In this document: piece by piece, positions 12,256 to 21,686 of the stretch
How positions within the stretch are numbered: position 1 is the stretch's first letter
How the letters are laid out: each line of letters begins with the position of its first letter
Assembly: GCA_024138025.1 (NCBI GenBank)
Contig: JAMXBD010001098.1
Location: 62,001-126,000, forward strand
Length of the DNA: 64,000 bases
Direction: 5' to 3'
Origin: Combretum micranthum
Lineage: Eukaryota > Streptophyta > Magnoliopsida > Myrtales > Combretaceae
The notes under the pieces: generated by a model
Told to the model about the DNA's origin: nothing
The model's database searches: none
Seen by the model: only the letters and a program-made list of their open reading frames with translations
Program-made: the position numbers and the translations under genes

Positions 12256-13455
12256 GTGTCATATGACCATCTATCATCTTCATCATCTTCCTTTGTTGCC
12301 TCCCTTGATAGTATATCCCCTCCTCATACTCTTCACGAGGCTTTGTCCCATTATGGTTGGTATACTGCAATGATAGATGAGATTAATGCTTTAGATGCAA
12401 ATGGTACATGGGATTTGGTAAGCTTGCCTATAGGAAAGCTATTGGTTGCAAGTGGGTATTTTCCATTAAGGTCAATCCATATGGATATATTGCTCGCCTC
12501 AAAGCTCGTCTTGTGGCTAAGGGTTACGCTCAAACCTATGGCATAGACTATTCTGACACTTTTTCTTCAGTAGCTAAATTAACACCAATTCGACTATTTA
12601 TCTCATTGGCTGCTACTTATGATTGGCCTTTACATCAATTGAATATTAGAAATGCCTTTTTAGGAAGTCTATATGGAGCAACCACCTGGGTTTGTTGCTC
12701 AGGGGGAGGAAGGAAAAGTTTGTCGCCTTCATAAATCCTTATACGGTTTAAAGCAAAGTCCCCGTGCATGGTTTAGGAAATTTAGTCATGCAGTTGAAAA
12801 GTTCGGGATGATCAAAAGTAAGTCTGATCACTCGGTGTTTTATAGAAATTCTTCATGTGGGATTATTCTTCTGGTTGTTTATGTAGATGATATAATTATT
12901 ACTGGAAATGATGATAAAGGAATATATGCTCTGAAAGAATCTCTTCATAGCCAATTTCAGACAAAGGACTTAGGGTCATTGAAATATTTTCTGGGTATTG
13001 ATGTAATGAGGAACAAGAAAGATATTTTCTTGTCTCAAAGGAAGTATGTACTCGATCTGTTGTCTGAAACAAGAAAGCTAGGAGTAAAACCATGTAACAC
13101 CCCAATGACACCTAATATACAGCTCACTAGAGATGGAGAATTATTTGAAGATCCTTACAGGAGGTTGGTTGGGAAGCTAAATTACCTCACAATAACTCGT
13201 CCTGATATTGCATATTCTGTCAGTATTGTGAGTCAGTTCATGTCTTCTCCAACAATTCATCATTGGACTGTTGTAGAACAGATTTTATGCTATTTGAAAA
13301 GTGCTCCTAAACAAGGTATACTATACCAAAATCATGGTCATTCTTGTATAGAATGTTTTTCTGATGCTGATTGGGGTGGTTCCAAAGAAGATAGAAAATC
13401 CATTACAGGTTATTGTGTTTTCTTAGGAGGAAATTTGGATCTCATGGAAAAGTAA
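12256..13455 (+). pseudogene. Copia reverse transcriptase remnant
   Basis: The Ty1/copia RT domain (RVT_2 type) is readable in three pieces in different frames. They are the upstream part ([20 protein letters not shown]) from 12,256, a middle part with [11 protein letters not shown] from about 12,410, and the palm and thumb from 12,673 to 13,455 with [18 protein letters not shown]. The catalytic YVDD is intact at 12,880-12,891, followed by GKLNYLTITRPDIAYSVSIV. The RNase H part (SDADWGGS at about 13,360) starts in frame, but the frame breaks after 13,455 and the remainder to about 13,800 is visible only as out-of-frame fragments. Confidence 0.85.
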
Positions 13456-13827
13456 GAAATAGAATGTTGTATCACGATCTAGTGCAGAATCAGAATACAG
13501 AGTTATGGCTCAATCTACATGTGAGGTGATGTGGATATAGTAAATTTTGGCTGAGATTGGATTTAAGGTTCCTTTACCAGCAAAACTATGGTGTGTATAA
13601 CCAAGCTGCTCTTCATATTGCATCTAATCTGATATTCCATGAAAGAACCAAACATACTGAAATTGATTGCCACTTTGTTCGTCAAAAAATACAACAAAAC
13701 TTAATCTCCACAGGATATGTGAAGACTAGAGAATAACTTGGAGACCTTTTCACAAAAGCTCTAAATGGAAGTCGAGTTAGATATTTGTGTAACAAGTTGG
13801 GCATGATAGATATCTATGCCTCAACTT

Positions 13828-13836
13828 GAGGGGGAG
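13828..13836 (+). promoter_or_regulatory. Polypurine tract of the copia element
   Basis: GAGGGGGAG lies immediately before the TG of the 3' LTR, the position and composition expected for the plus-strand primer of a plant copia element. Confidence 0.85.
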
Positions 13837-14009
13837 TGTTAAAGTATTATGTTTCCTATGTTATAGTGTTATGTTTCCTATGTAACATAATTAATATTGT
13901 AGTAGGTAGGATATGTCAACAGTCACATGTTCAGTGTATATATATGTGTCTATATATGTACAATATGATATATAGAAAAGAATTATTTCATAAATATTTT
14001 GTTTCAACA
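13837..14009 (+). repeat. 3' LTR of the copia element
   Basis: TGTTAAAG...TTTCAACA, 173 bp, is nearly identical to the 5' LTR apart from one missing repeat unit of about 22 bp, one single-base indel and a few substitutions. That suggests a fairly recent insertion, although the internal region is already deleted. Confidence 0.9.
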
Positions 14010-14611
14010 GTTCACAAGGCAAAAAATTTGTCTACGAATTTCTTATAAGCCAAAGCTTAAGATACTCGAGAGGGATTCTAAAACTCGATTGAGATAAAAA
14101 AAAGAAATACAACTTCAAAACTGACATAAACACATGTAATTCCTGCTCAAGTTGTAGAACTCGTGTTCTTAATGTGATTAAAATTGTGGTTTATTGACAC
14201 AAGCACATGCTTAAACCATAAATTCAATTAAAATAACATGACTTGTGAGGGGAGTGTTATTTAAATGCTGATTATAAATAGGTTACTCGAAAGGGATATC
14301 TATGTTATAATTAGAATCTTGCAAATCAAGAGGAAAGTAAATTCTTATGAGTTTAATCAAAATCCAAATGAACAAACCCAATTATAATTATTACACAACA
14401 AATGGAAACCCTAATCAAACCATTACATAGTCTCATACCTATTTATTAAAGGAATTTCACACAGTAATTTTAGTATTAGTTTAGTTTTTATTATTAAATT
14501 AATTATAATTTATAGTGATATTTTCACGTAGTTTAATTATTTTAGAAATCTCAAACTTGAATTCGATTGCTTAGCTTAGAGTGAAATCATGATAATCTAG
14601 TACTTAATCAA

Positions 14612-14923
14612 CTAGCTCACTATGGATTCGGTCTTATGCTCACCTGTTTTTATTACTGCATACACACCCGATACACTGACAAGTAATATTATACTATAAA
14701 AAAAATAATCTTTAAGCAAAAGTGTACAGCAATTATGATATAAGCCGTTGGATAGTAATAGAATAATAAAATTTCCCATTATTTTTATCTTGTCAAGCAA
14801 GTTAAAAGGTACACATACATCTTTTAGAAATGCTGTATGAATTATCTTTGTTATTGGTTTCTCTTGTTGCACTTGGTCCTCCTCATTTTGAGTTATATTT
14901 GAACTACAGCCTTCCATCTTCAT
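14612..14923 (-). other. Unidentified short open frame, NRX duplication copy 1
   Basis: A minus-strand frame reads MEGCSSNITQNEEDQVQQEK and on to a hydrophobic stretch (IMGNFIILLLSNG). About 65 residues are conserved with the copy at 20,384-20,590 in the second unit. The last 30 or so residues run across the duplication border into the end of the solo LTR, so they are not original. The family is not recognised. It could be one exon of a lost gene, or simply a frame still open because the duplication is recent. Confidence 0.3.
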
Positions 14924-15833
14924 ACGTTCTGTTTGCCCATTTCTGAAAATTTATTTATTTATTTATTATGGGAACTCACTTGGTGTCCCCTACATCCACA
15001 TTTAGTGCAAAAGATATTTGATACTCTCATATTGTAATTTATATAAATTATATCTACATCTTCTGTACGGATTAAAGGTTTAGAAAAATTAATTTGCGCA
15101 CATGCTGATCTCGCAGCTCTTCCCTAATAACATTGAATTGGCACTTTTAGAATGCAAACAAACTATACAAAAATTGCACTCCACTTTATGCCCTTAAAAT
15201 TCAGTTCCTTTTTCTAATTGTTAGGAACTGACCCTTAATGAATAATAATCCCTTTAAATTCAGTTCCCTTTTTCTAATCGTTAAGAACTAACCTTAATGA
15301 GCCACAATCTCTTTGCCGACAATACTTAAACTTTGGTAGCCACTCAAAACCTATTTCATAGTAAAATCTAGCCAAAACTTAAGCTACTTAAAAAATTTAT
15401 AAAATTGAACTTGACATTTATGATATTTAGTTTGATAAACTTTTAACCCTCATATTCAGTTTAATAAAAAGAGAGGCTTCTTTATAATAAATCAAATCTG
15501 AATTAGTTTAACCAAATTGGACTCAAAACTCTATTTTAGGGTCGATTTTAAAATTTGTATCATAATATATCGATTTGATTGGTTTACAAGACTAGTTGCA
15601 ATTTCTTCTTGCTGTCTTCTGTCACTGTACTGTAGGGAACACGGAAGCTAGTGCATACTAATGGGCATAAGCAATACTAGACAACACACAATTTTTTATC
15701 ACAGCCATAGACCCATCATACATTTTTTTATGCCATATACATAGAAAACCTTCAGAAGCACAACAATGACAAAGTCTTACGCTAAAGCCAAAGAGAGAAA
15801 GCCCTTAATTGGTATAGAGGAAACTTTTCACTT
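14924..15833. other. 3' flank of NRX copy 1
   Basis: No gene is seen. The sequence is shared with 20,595-21,686 in the second unit. It includes a local near-repeat ttcagttcctttttctaat...gaactgacccttaatga, present twice at about 15,200-15,300, which also exists in the other copy. The 3' UTR of the NRX gene should lie in the right-hand part. Confidence 0.5.
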
Positions 15834-18767
15834 TCAAGCTTTACGACAGACATCTCCATCACAGACCCAGTCTTCTTTGGAGCTTTCTTCTTTAGTGTCT
15901 TCTTCTTTCTTAGCCTCATCTTCAGTTTCTCCCAAAGCACACTTTGGATGGAGATCAAAGTCGCACTCATTGCAGTAGTATGACCACCCTTGCCCAGACT
16001 CCTTGCATCCATCACAACCGTACATCCTATGTCGGGTGAGCTTAAGCTCGTGCTCCTCATGGAGAGGATGCTTCAGCTTTTCAGGCCACCCTTTGCCATC
16101 TCCTTAAATCGTTCCTCGATCTTCTTTAGATGCTCCTCCGTGAAAGGATAAGCATTTGCCCCATGCTCAGTTATGAGGTTTCTGACCTCTTTGCTCACAG
16201 TTCGACCAGTCGGTCCAAGAGCAACAAGCATAGGGATCCCTAAAACCTTGAATTTACGGCTTAAGGATGCCTTCCTCTTGTCTCCGAATGGAAGAGCAAG
16301 CCATGGCATTTCTGCGTAGAATTCATCAAATGAAGCTTGATCCCTATCACTGGAAATGAAGATTACCTCGAAAGCATCATCTTTTTCTTTTATTGCATGG
16401 TATGCTTCAATAAGCTTGGGCAGAAATCCCCGACAGGGAGGACACCAGCGTGCTGAGAAGTAAAGCAGGATATTCTTGCCCACTAAGTCTGCTACTGGTA
16501 TCTGAGGAGAAGGATAAGCATACTAATAAGACACACATGGATTGCAAACACATATCAAGAAAGAAACGAATTCTACTACTTGATTTCTTCTAAAACACGT
16601 GGTAAAGGCATATATTGCTAGGGTCCTGGAGCAGGACATGCACAACTTGGGAAGACAATGGTGTGCTCAAGAGGTAAAAGGTTCTTGTTAGTCTATGCTT
16701 GGCTCAAAGTACTAAATGTAGCATTTGGGATGGCTCAATCTGAGGGGAAAACTATATTTTAGAATAGCAAGGAATCATCATGATATTATCAAAAATGCAA
16801 AAATTAATGCCAGTGCCTGGGCCAGTAGAATGAAAAGACCTTTGTGCAGGCCCCAAAAAGAAAAAGGTGAAAGAAAAAAGAAAAGAAAAGCACCTTTGTG
16901 ATGATTTTTTGATAATCTCTAAATCCTCCAAAATTAGTTTCCATCCATATTTCTTATTCCTCTTAACATTTCATAATGATGGGCATTCGCTCAAGCCTAA
17001 ATTTACACCACCTCAGGGCAAGAAATAGATACAGCACAAGTGTTCACAAATGCTGTAGCCACATCTCAAGCATAAATAAGGAATGGGATATTCCTACTAT
17101 ATCGCCCTTCTTGAACAATGACAATACTAACAAACGGAGGATTAAATGTGAAACTAACTAAACTGACTGGAGTGGAATTTAATGCCAATTATAATCATCT
17201 TAATTGTAACAAAGGTTTTAAGTATAATTAATGAATTCAAGCTTTACCTTGTTTCCTCCCTTTCCAATGACAAAATCGAGATCCCCAGAAACCAAGACTG
17301 ACTCCAAGGTTTGAGATTCTTCCCTGGCTCTCTCTATCTCTGCCAATTCAGCAAACTTTTCCGGGGTGAAGGGGTATGCAGCAATTCCATGTTCCTCAAT
17401 GGCTTCAGCAACATTGGAATGGACAGTTTTTCCATCGGGACCAATGATCACCAAAGTGGGAAGGGTGGAAAGCTCAAAGTATCGAACCAACTTTTCACAT
17501 TTCTTGTCTTTTACGGGCAAGGAATACCACGGCATCCCTCCAAATGCTGTCATAAATGGTTCTTCTTCATCATCTAATGGTATCAACACAACCTCAAAAT
17601 GCTCTCCCCTGGCCTTCAATTTCTCATAAACCCCAAGTAAGTCCGGCACAAAATCAGTAGCTGATCTGTATGAGGATAAGTAAAAACAAAGACCAACCAT
17701 CTTCCCTTCGAGCTCAGCAATTGGCACCTAGATTCATGCATCATCAAAATAAGAGTAAGATAAACGGTAATATCCAAGTCATGCATAGTTGTCAAAACCG
17801 TAAGTCAAAGATAAGATTCCACGAGTTTATGATTGTAAATTTTTTTCTTAATTAAAATAGGTGTAAAATTGTATAGATGCAGATTTTAATTAGATAAAGT
17901 TACAAATTTAGATATACGATTTTTCACCTTATCGATTTTATCATACGATCTCGTTTGATTTTATCGATTTTATACATTTCAGTGAATAGACAACAATTAA
18001 GTTTCAAACATACGTGGAACTCGAAGCATATGTTTATAGTTCTTACCTTATTTCCATTGGACTTAATGACAAAGTCACGGGAGCCATGGGTCAGGAGGGA
18101 TTTCAAGGATTGGTTTCTTCGAGCATCTTCTTCCTGATCCTTCAATTCCTTAATTCGCTCTTGAGAAAAAGGATATCCCTCCACACCATACTCTCTAATG
18201 ATCTCAGCCCCATCATCAGACACGACCTTACCAGCTTCATCAAGAATAACAAGATGGGGTATCCCCATCACCTGGAACAAGCTATCCAAACTGTCCCGTT
18301 TCTCCTTATCTGCATATGGAACAGCCAGCCATGGCATCTTGGAAAAGTAACCTTTGAAGGACTCTTCATCCCTGTCTGCCGACACAAAAACCACTTCAAA
18401 ATCACCTCTTGGGGAGAGTTCGTTGTAAACCTCTACCAAAACTGGAGTGAAACCCCGGCAGGGACCACACCATGATGCAGAGAAGTACAATCCGAGCTTT
18501 TTCCCTTGCAAGGTATCAACTTTAACCTGATATATAGTGATTTCGATAAAATTCACAACTCAGAATAGACAAAACAAAACCACATAACATTTAACATCCA
18601 ATCTAAAACTATTTCCATCCATGGAATAGAAAATCTTCTTTAAAAAAAAAAAAAATTGAATTTACCTGATCACCGGTGTTCTTGACAAGAAAGTCTGTGT
18701 CTGGAGAGCACAAAAGAGACCTTACGTCGTGACTCGCCAAGCTATCTTCTTCACCCAGACCAGCCAT
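15834..18767 (-). CDS. NRX1: Nucleoredoxin 1-like gene, copy 1 (C-terminal frameshift)
   Basis: A multi-thioredoxin-fold disulfide reductase, nucleus/cytosol type in the family. Four exons are set by GT..AG borders: 18,666-18,767 (34 codons, starts [10 protein letters not shown]), 18,047-18,526, 17,248-17,727 and 16,501 downward. All introns are phase 0. Domain 1 has WCGPC (residues 53-57). Domain 2 is a Trx-like fold whose CxxC is lost ([11 protein letters not shown]). Domain 3 has WCPPC (373-377). The conceptual product stops at 16,073 after 496 residues (ends MAKGGLKS) because the C run at 16,089-16,091 is one base shorter than in copy 2. The C1-like zinc finger (CDGCKESG...[12 protein letters not shown]) continues in another frame down to 15,834. 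Plants' NRX1 proteins are about 578 residues, which matches the unshifted length. In Arabidopsis NRX1 is reported to protect antioxidant enzymes such as catalase. The truncation may be real or a base-calling error. Confidence 0.9.
16502..17247 (-). other. Intron 3 of NRX copy 1
   Basis: A 746-bp intron with GTAAAG at the donor (17,247) and CTCAG at the acceptor (16,502). The matching intron in copy 2 is about 735 bp and aligns along its length. Small indels are scattered through it, and no nested gene or mobile element is seen. Confidence 0.8.
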
Positions 18768-18920
18768 TTTCAGTACTCTTCAGTGTGCTCCTGGAAGTTC
18801 AACGAGAGACGAAGTTTCAACGAAGGAAGGAATAATGTCAATATGTGATGAGACAAGTGCATATGTGTGCATATATAGTAAAAAAGTTCTCATCGTCGTT
18901 TCCTTAGCGTGGAAGAATTA
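18768..18920 (-). promoter_or_regulatory. 5' UTR and proximal promoter of NRX copy 1
   Basis: Sequence just upstream of the ATG is shared with copy 2 up to 18,890 (purine-rich leader gagagacgaagtttcaacg on the plus strand, and an atgtgtgcatatata stretch that could act as an AT-rich core promoter). Immediately beyond lies a 23-bp block (18,898-18,920) that is present in copy 2 in reversed orientation. No specific regulatory element is claimed. Confidence 0.4.
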
Positions 18921-19026
18921 AGTGCGAGCCACCATGTGGCACCCTAGGCATGCCGCATGCAAGCTACGCGAAATAAATAGATCAGTACGGCACAGTATGT
19001 AAACCACATAAGTTAATAAGTGGGCC

Positions 19027-19731
19027 TTTTTTATAAATAGTAAAATAAAAATAATGATTTTTTAAATTTATTTTAAATTATATTTAAATAATTTATTTTT
19101 ATTATCTTAATAGAATATATTTATCTTCTTAAAAAATATAATATATTTAGCAATATTTATTTGTTTAAAATGATTTCAATTGTATTACTATTAACACATT
19201 AACTTTAATATTATTTACTTATTTAGAAAGTAAAAGAAAATAAAATTATAAAATAATATTGCAATAGTAATTGGTTTATATGCCTTTTTTTTTTCAAATA
19301 ATAATAAAAAGTAGTAATTATTTTTAAATTTACTTTAAATTGTATTTAAATAAATTATTTTTATTATTTTAATTAAATATATTTATCTTCTTAAAAAATA
19401 TATATATTTAGTATATTTTATTTGTTTAAAATTATTTCAGTTATATTACTATTAACACATTAACTTCATTATTGTTTACTTGTTTAGGAAATAAAAGAAA
19501 ATAAAATTATAAAATAATATTGTAACAGTAATTGGTTTATATACCTTTTTTTTAAATAATAATATAAAAATAGTGATTTTATTTTTTAATTAACTTTAAA
19601 TTGTATTTAAATAAATTTTTTTTATTATTTTAATTAAATATATTTGTTTTCTTAAAAAATATGATATATTTAGCATATTTTATCTTTTTAAAATAATTTC
19701 AATTGTATTACTATTAACATATTAATTTCAA
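19027..19731. repeat. AT-rich 261-bp tandem repeat, about 2.7 copies
   Basis: The phrase ttaaattgtatttaaata recurs at 19,073, 19,335 and 19,596 (periods about 261-262 bp). Each occurrence is followed by the same succession of AT-rich words, including ttcaattgtattactattaa and aagaaaataaaattataaaa. The repeat lies in the spacer between the two NRX units and occurs nowhere else in the window that I can see. Confidence 0.8.
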
Positions 19732-20358
19732 GGTGGACAAGGACCATAACCCTCACAAAGGCAGGTTATTGAGCGGTATATCCTCCACCACCACCTTCAC
19801 AAAGGCCACAATCATCGTATCACTATTAGCCCCCAACCGATGTTGATGATCAAGACGAACAACTAGGTGGCCAATCATCACGATTGCACTATTTTTTAAA
19901 ATTAAATTAATTACTTTTTTTACTATTAATGTAAATAATAATATAATACATATTATTATTATTAATAAAGTTAAAAATACTACTTTAGTAATTGTCTAAA
20001 TTTTATTTATGTTAAATGTTACAATCAAAATTTATTTGTAACTAATTTGAATAATTAATTTAATTAAAATTCCGAAAAACCATTGAAAAAAAACTACGAG
20101 TCGAAAATAATACAAAATCGAAAAATTGTGTGAAATTAGACTCAATTGAAGGCACGTGAACTGGCACGCGAAGGCACGTAATATGGCACGAGAATAAATG
20201 GGCTGGCACGGTACGACACACCAAAAAAAAAGTACGCGAAGCACGGCACATGAACACGAATAGACCAAGCACTCAAAAGCATCAATGTTATTAATTACTA
20301 TCATTTTTATCTAGATTTAACATACATATATCTATAAAAATAGTGACATACATATATT
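19732..20358. other. Spacer between NRX units, no gene; ggcacg-rich patch
   Basis: A short patch at 19,735-19,890 is higher in GC and rich in cacaaaggc and ccaccacc words. Another at 20,147-20,260 has several ggcacg or gcacgg words within 115 bp, reminiscent of degenerate plant hAT-type repeats. Neither contains a recognisable protein domain. Confidence 0.4.
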
Positions 20359-20383
20359 TTATACTATAAAAAAAAAATAATCT

Positions 20384-20590
20384 TTAAGCAAAAGTATAGC
20401 AACAAGTATAGTATGAGCCGTTGGATAGTAATAGAATAATAAAATTACCCATTTTTTTTATCTCTTCAAGCAAGTTAAAAGGTACACATACATCTTTTAG
20501 AAATGCTGTATGAATTATCTTCGTTATTGGTTTCTCTTGTTGCACTTGGTCCTCTTCATTTTGGGTTATATTTGAACTACAGCCTTCCAT
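20384..20590 (-). other. Unidentified short open frame, NRX duplication copy 2
   Basis: This is the counterpart of 14,612-14,923. It starts MEGCSSNITQNEEDQVQQEK and stays open for 68 codons, with a few amino-acid changes (EEIKKMGN for DKIKIMGN). Sequence upstream of the start differs from copy 1 by a small deletion, so if it is an exon the two copies are not equivalent. The family is unrecognised. Confidence 0.3.
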
Positions 20591-20820
20591 CTTCGTATGT
20601 TTGCCGATTTCTAAAAATTTATTTATTTATTTATTATGGGAACTCACTGTCGGTGTCCCCTACATCCACATTTAGTGCAAAAGATATTCGATACTCTCAT
20701 ATTGTAATTTATATAAATTATATCTACATCGTCTGTACGGATTAAAGGTTTAGAAAAATTAATTTGCGCACATACTGATCTCGCAGCTCTTCTCTAATAA
20801 CATTGAATTGGCACTTTTAG

Positions 20821-21003
20821 AGGTATGTTTGTTTTAGCTTTTTTTGGCAGATACAGACACTTTTTCAAATTTTTTGCTAACAAATTATTTATCAAGAAAT
20901 AAATATAGATAAAAAAAAGTTGACAGTTCTCATCAAAAGATCAAATATAACAAATATAGATAAAATTTAGATTTAAATCGAATATATTTATATATATCAT
21001 TTT
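20821..21003. mobile_element. MITE-like insertion specific to NRX unit 2
   Basis: About 180 bp is present here between cacttttag and aaattgcactcc, where copy 1 has only about 20 bp. The left end reads aggtatgtttgttttagc. The interior (ctaacaaatt...caagaaataaatatagata...gttgacagtt...gatcaaatataacaaatata) resembles the reverse complement of the element at 43,997-44,214, so both probably belong to one small MITE family. No target duplication could be fixed. Confidence 0.5.
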
Positions 21004-21686
21004 AAAAAATTGCACTCCACTTTATGCCCTTAAAATTCAGTTCCTTTTTCTAATCGTTAGGAACTGACCCTTAATGAATAATAATCCCTTTAAATTCAGT
21101 TCCCTTTTTCTAATCGTTAAGAACTAACCTTAATGAGCCACAATCTCTTTGCAGAGAATACTTAAACTTTGGTAGTAGCCTAAAACCTATTTCAGTTTGA
21201 TTTGATGATAGTAAAATCTAGCACAAACTAAAGCTAAGTAAAAAATTTATAAAATTGAACTTGACGTTTATGATATCTAGTTTGATAAACTTTCAGCCCT
21301 CATAGTTAGTTTAATGAAAAGAGAGGCTTTTTTATAATAAATCAAATCTGAATTAGTTTAACCAAATTGGACTTAAAACTCTATTTTAGGTCGATTTTAA
21401 AATTTGTATTATAATATATCGATGTGATTCGTTTACAAGACTAGTTGCAATCTCTTATTGCTGTCTTGTCACTGTATAACTGTAGGGAACACGGAAGCTA
21501 GTGGATACTAATGGGCATAAGCAATACTAGACAAGACACAATTTTATTTACCACAGCCATAGACCCATCATACATTTTTTTATCCCTTATACATAGAAAA
21601 CCTTCAGAAGCACAACAATGACAAAGTCTTACACTAAAGCCAAAAGAGAGAAAGCCCTTAATTGGTATAGAGGAAACTTTTCACTT

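Larger units (their letters stand above)
10480..14009 (+). mobile_element. Small Ty1/copia retrotransposon, internally deleted
   Basis: It is bounded by TG..CA LTRs of 196 bp (10,480-10,675) and 173 bp (13,837-14,009) and flanked by GTTTA (10,475-10,479) and GTTCA (14,010-14,014), a near-perfect TSD. The primer-binding site tggtatcagagc directly abuts the 5' LTR and the polypurine tract gagggggag abuts the 3' LTR. In order it carries a gag N-terminal part, an integrase C-terminal part, reverse transcriptase and RNase H remnants. The zinc knuckle, protease and integrase catalytic core are missing. Frameshifts and stops break the pol frame, so it is non-autonomous. It sits inside the long solo LTR at 7,955-14,681. 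Confidence 0.9.
7955..14681 (+). repeat. Long Ty3/gypsy (Tat/LARD-like) solo LTR, interrupted by a copia element
   Basis: The left end starts TGATAAATGTGTAAAATTGC and the right end stops ...ccgatacactgaca. The flanks are AGTAT (7,950-7,954) and AGTAA (14,682-14,686), a 5-bp TSD with one mismatch. Removing the copia insertion (10,480-14,009) leaves about 3.2 kb. The start and the tail (ctatggattcggtcttatgctcacc...) match the style of long LTRs of Tat/Ogre/LARD elements, from family knowledge only. There is no PBS after the right end and no internal region, so it is a solo LTR. Segment 8,440-9,850 is clearly richer in G and C than its surroundings, with recurrent gagct and caagc words, but none of its open frames resembles a protein family. 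Confidence 0.65.
14689..18890. repeat. Tandem segmental duplication, unit 1 (NRX copy 1)
   Basis: This 4.2-kb unit is repeated in direct orientation at 20,359-24,811. Similarity runs from ttatactataaa on the left to aaagttct on the right. It covers the NRX gene with its introns, roughly 120 bp upstream of the start codon, and about 1.1 kb downstream of the stop. The left border lies only a few bases from the TSD of the solo LTR ending at 14,681. Confidence 0.9.

Noticed and set aside
15766..15978. Plus-strand frame overlapping the NRX C-terminus, with a partner at 21,618-21,839
   Set aside because: Shadow of the zinc-finger coding strand. Ser-rich composition comes from the antisense of Lys/Glu codons.
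18014..18475. 153-codon plus-strand frame opposite NRX exon 2 (similar frame at 23,927-24,316)
   Set aside because: It is antisense to a well-supported exon and is conserved between copies only because the exon is. It has no domain.
20032..20304. Two overlapping minus-strand frames with Cys and Phe clusters
   Set aside because: They are in different frames of the same ggcacg-rich patch and have no homologue in the window or recognisable family.
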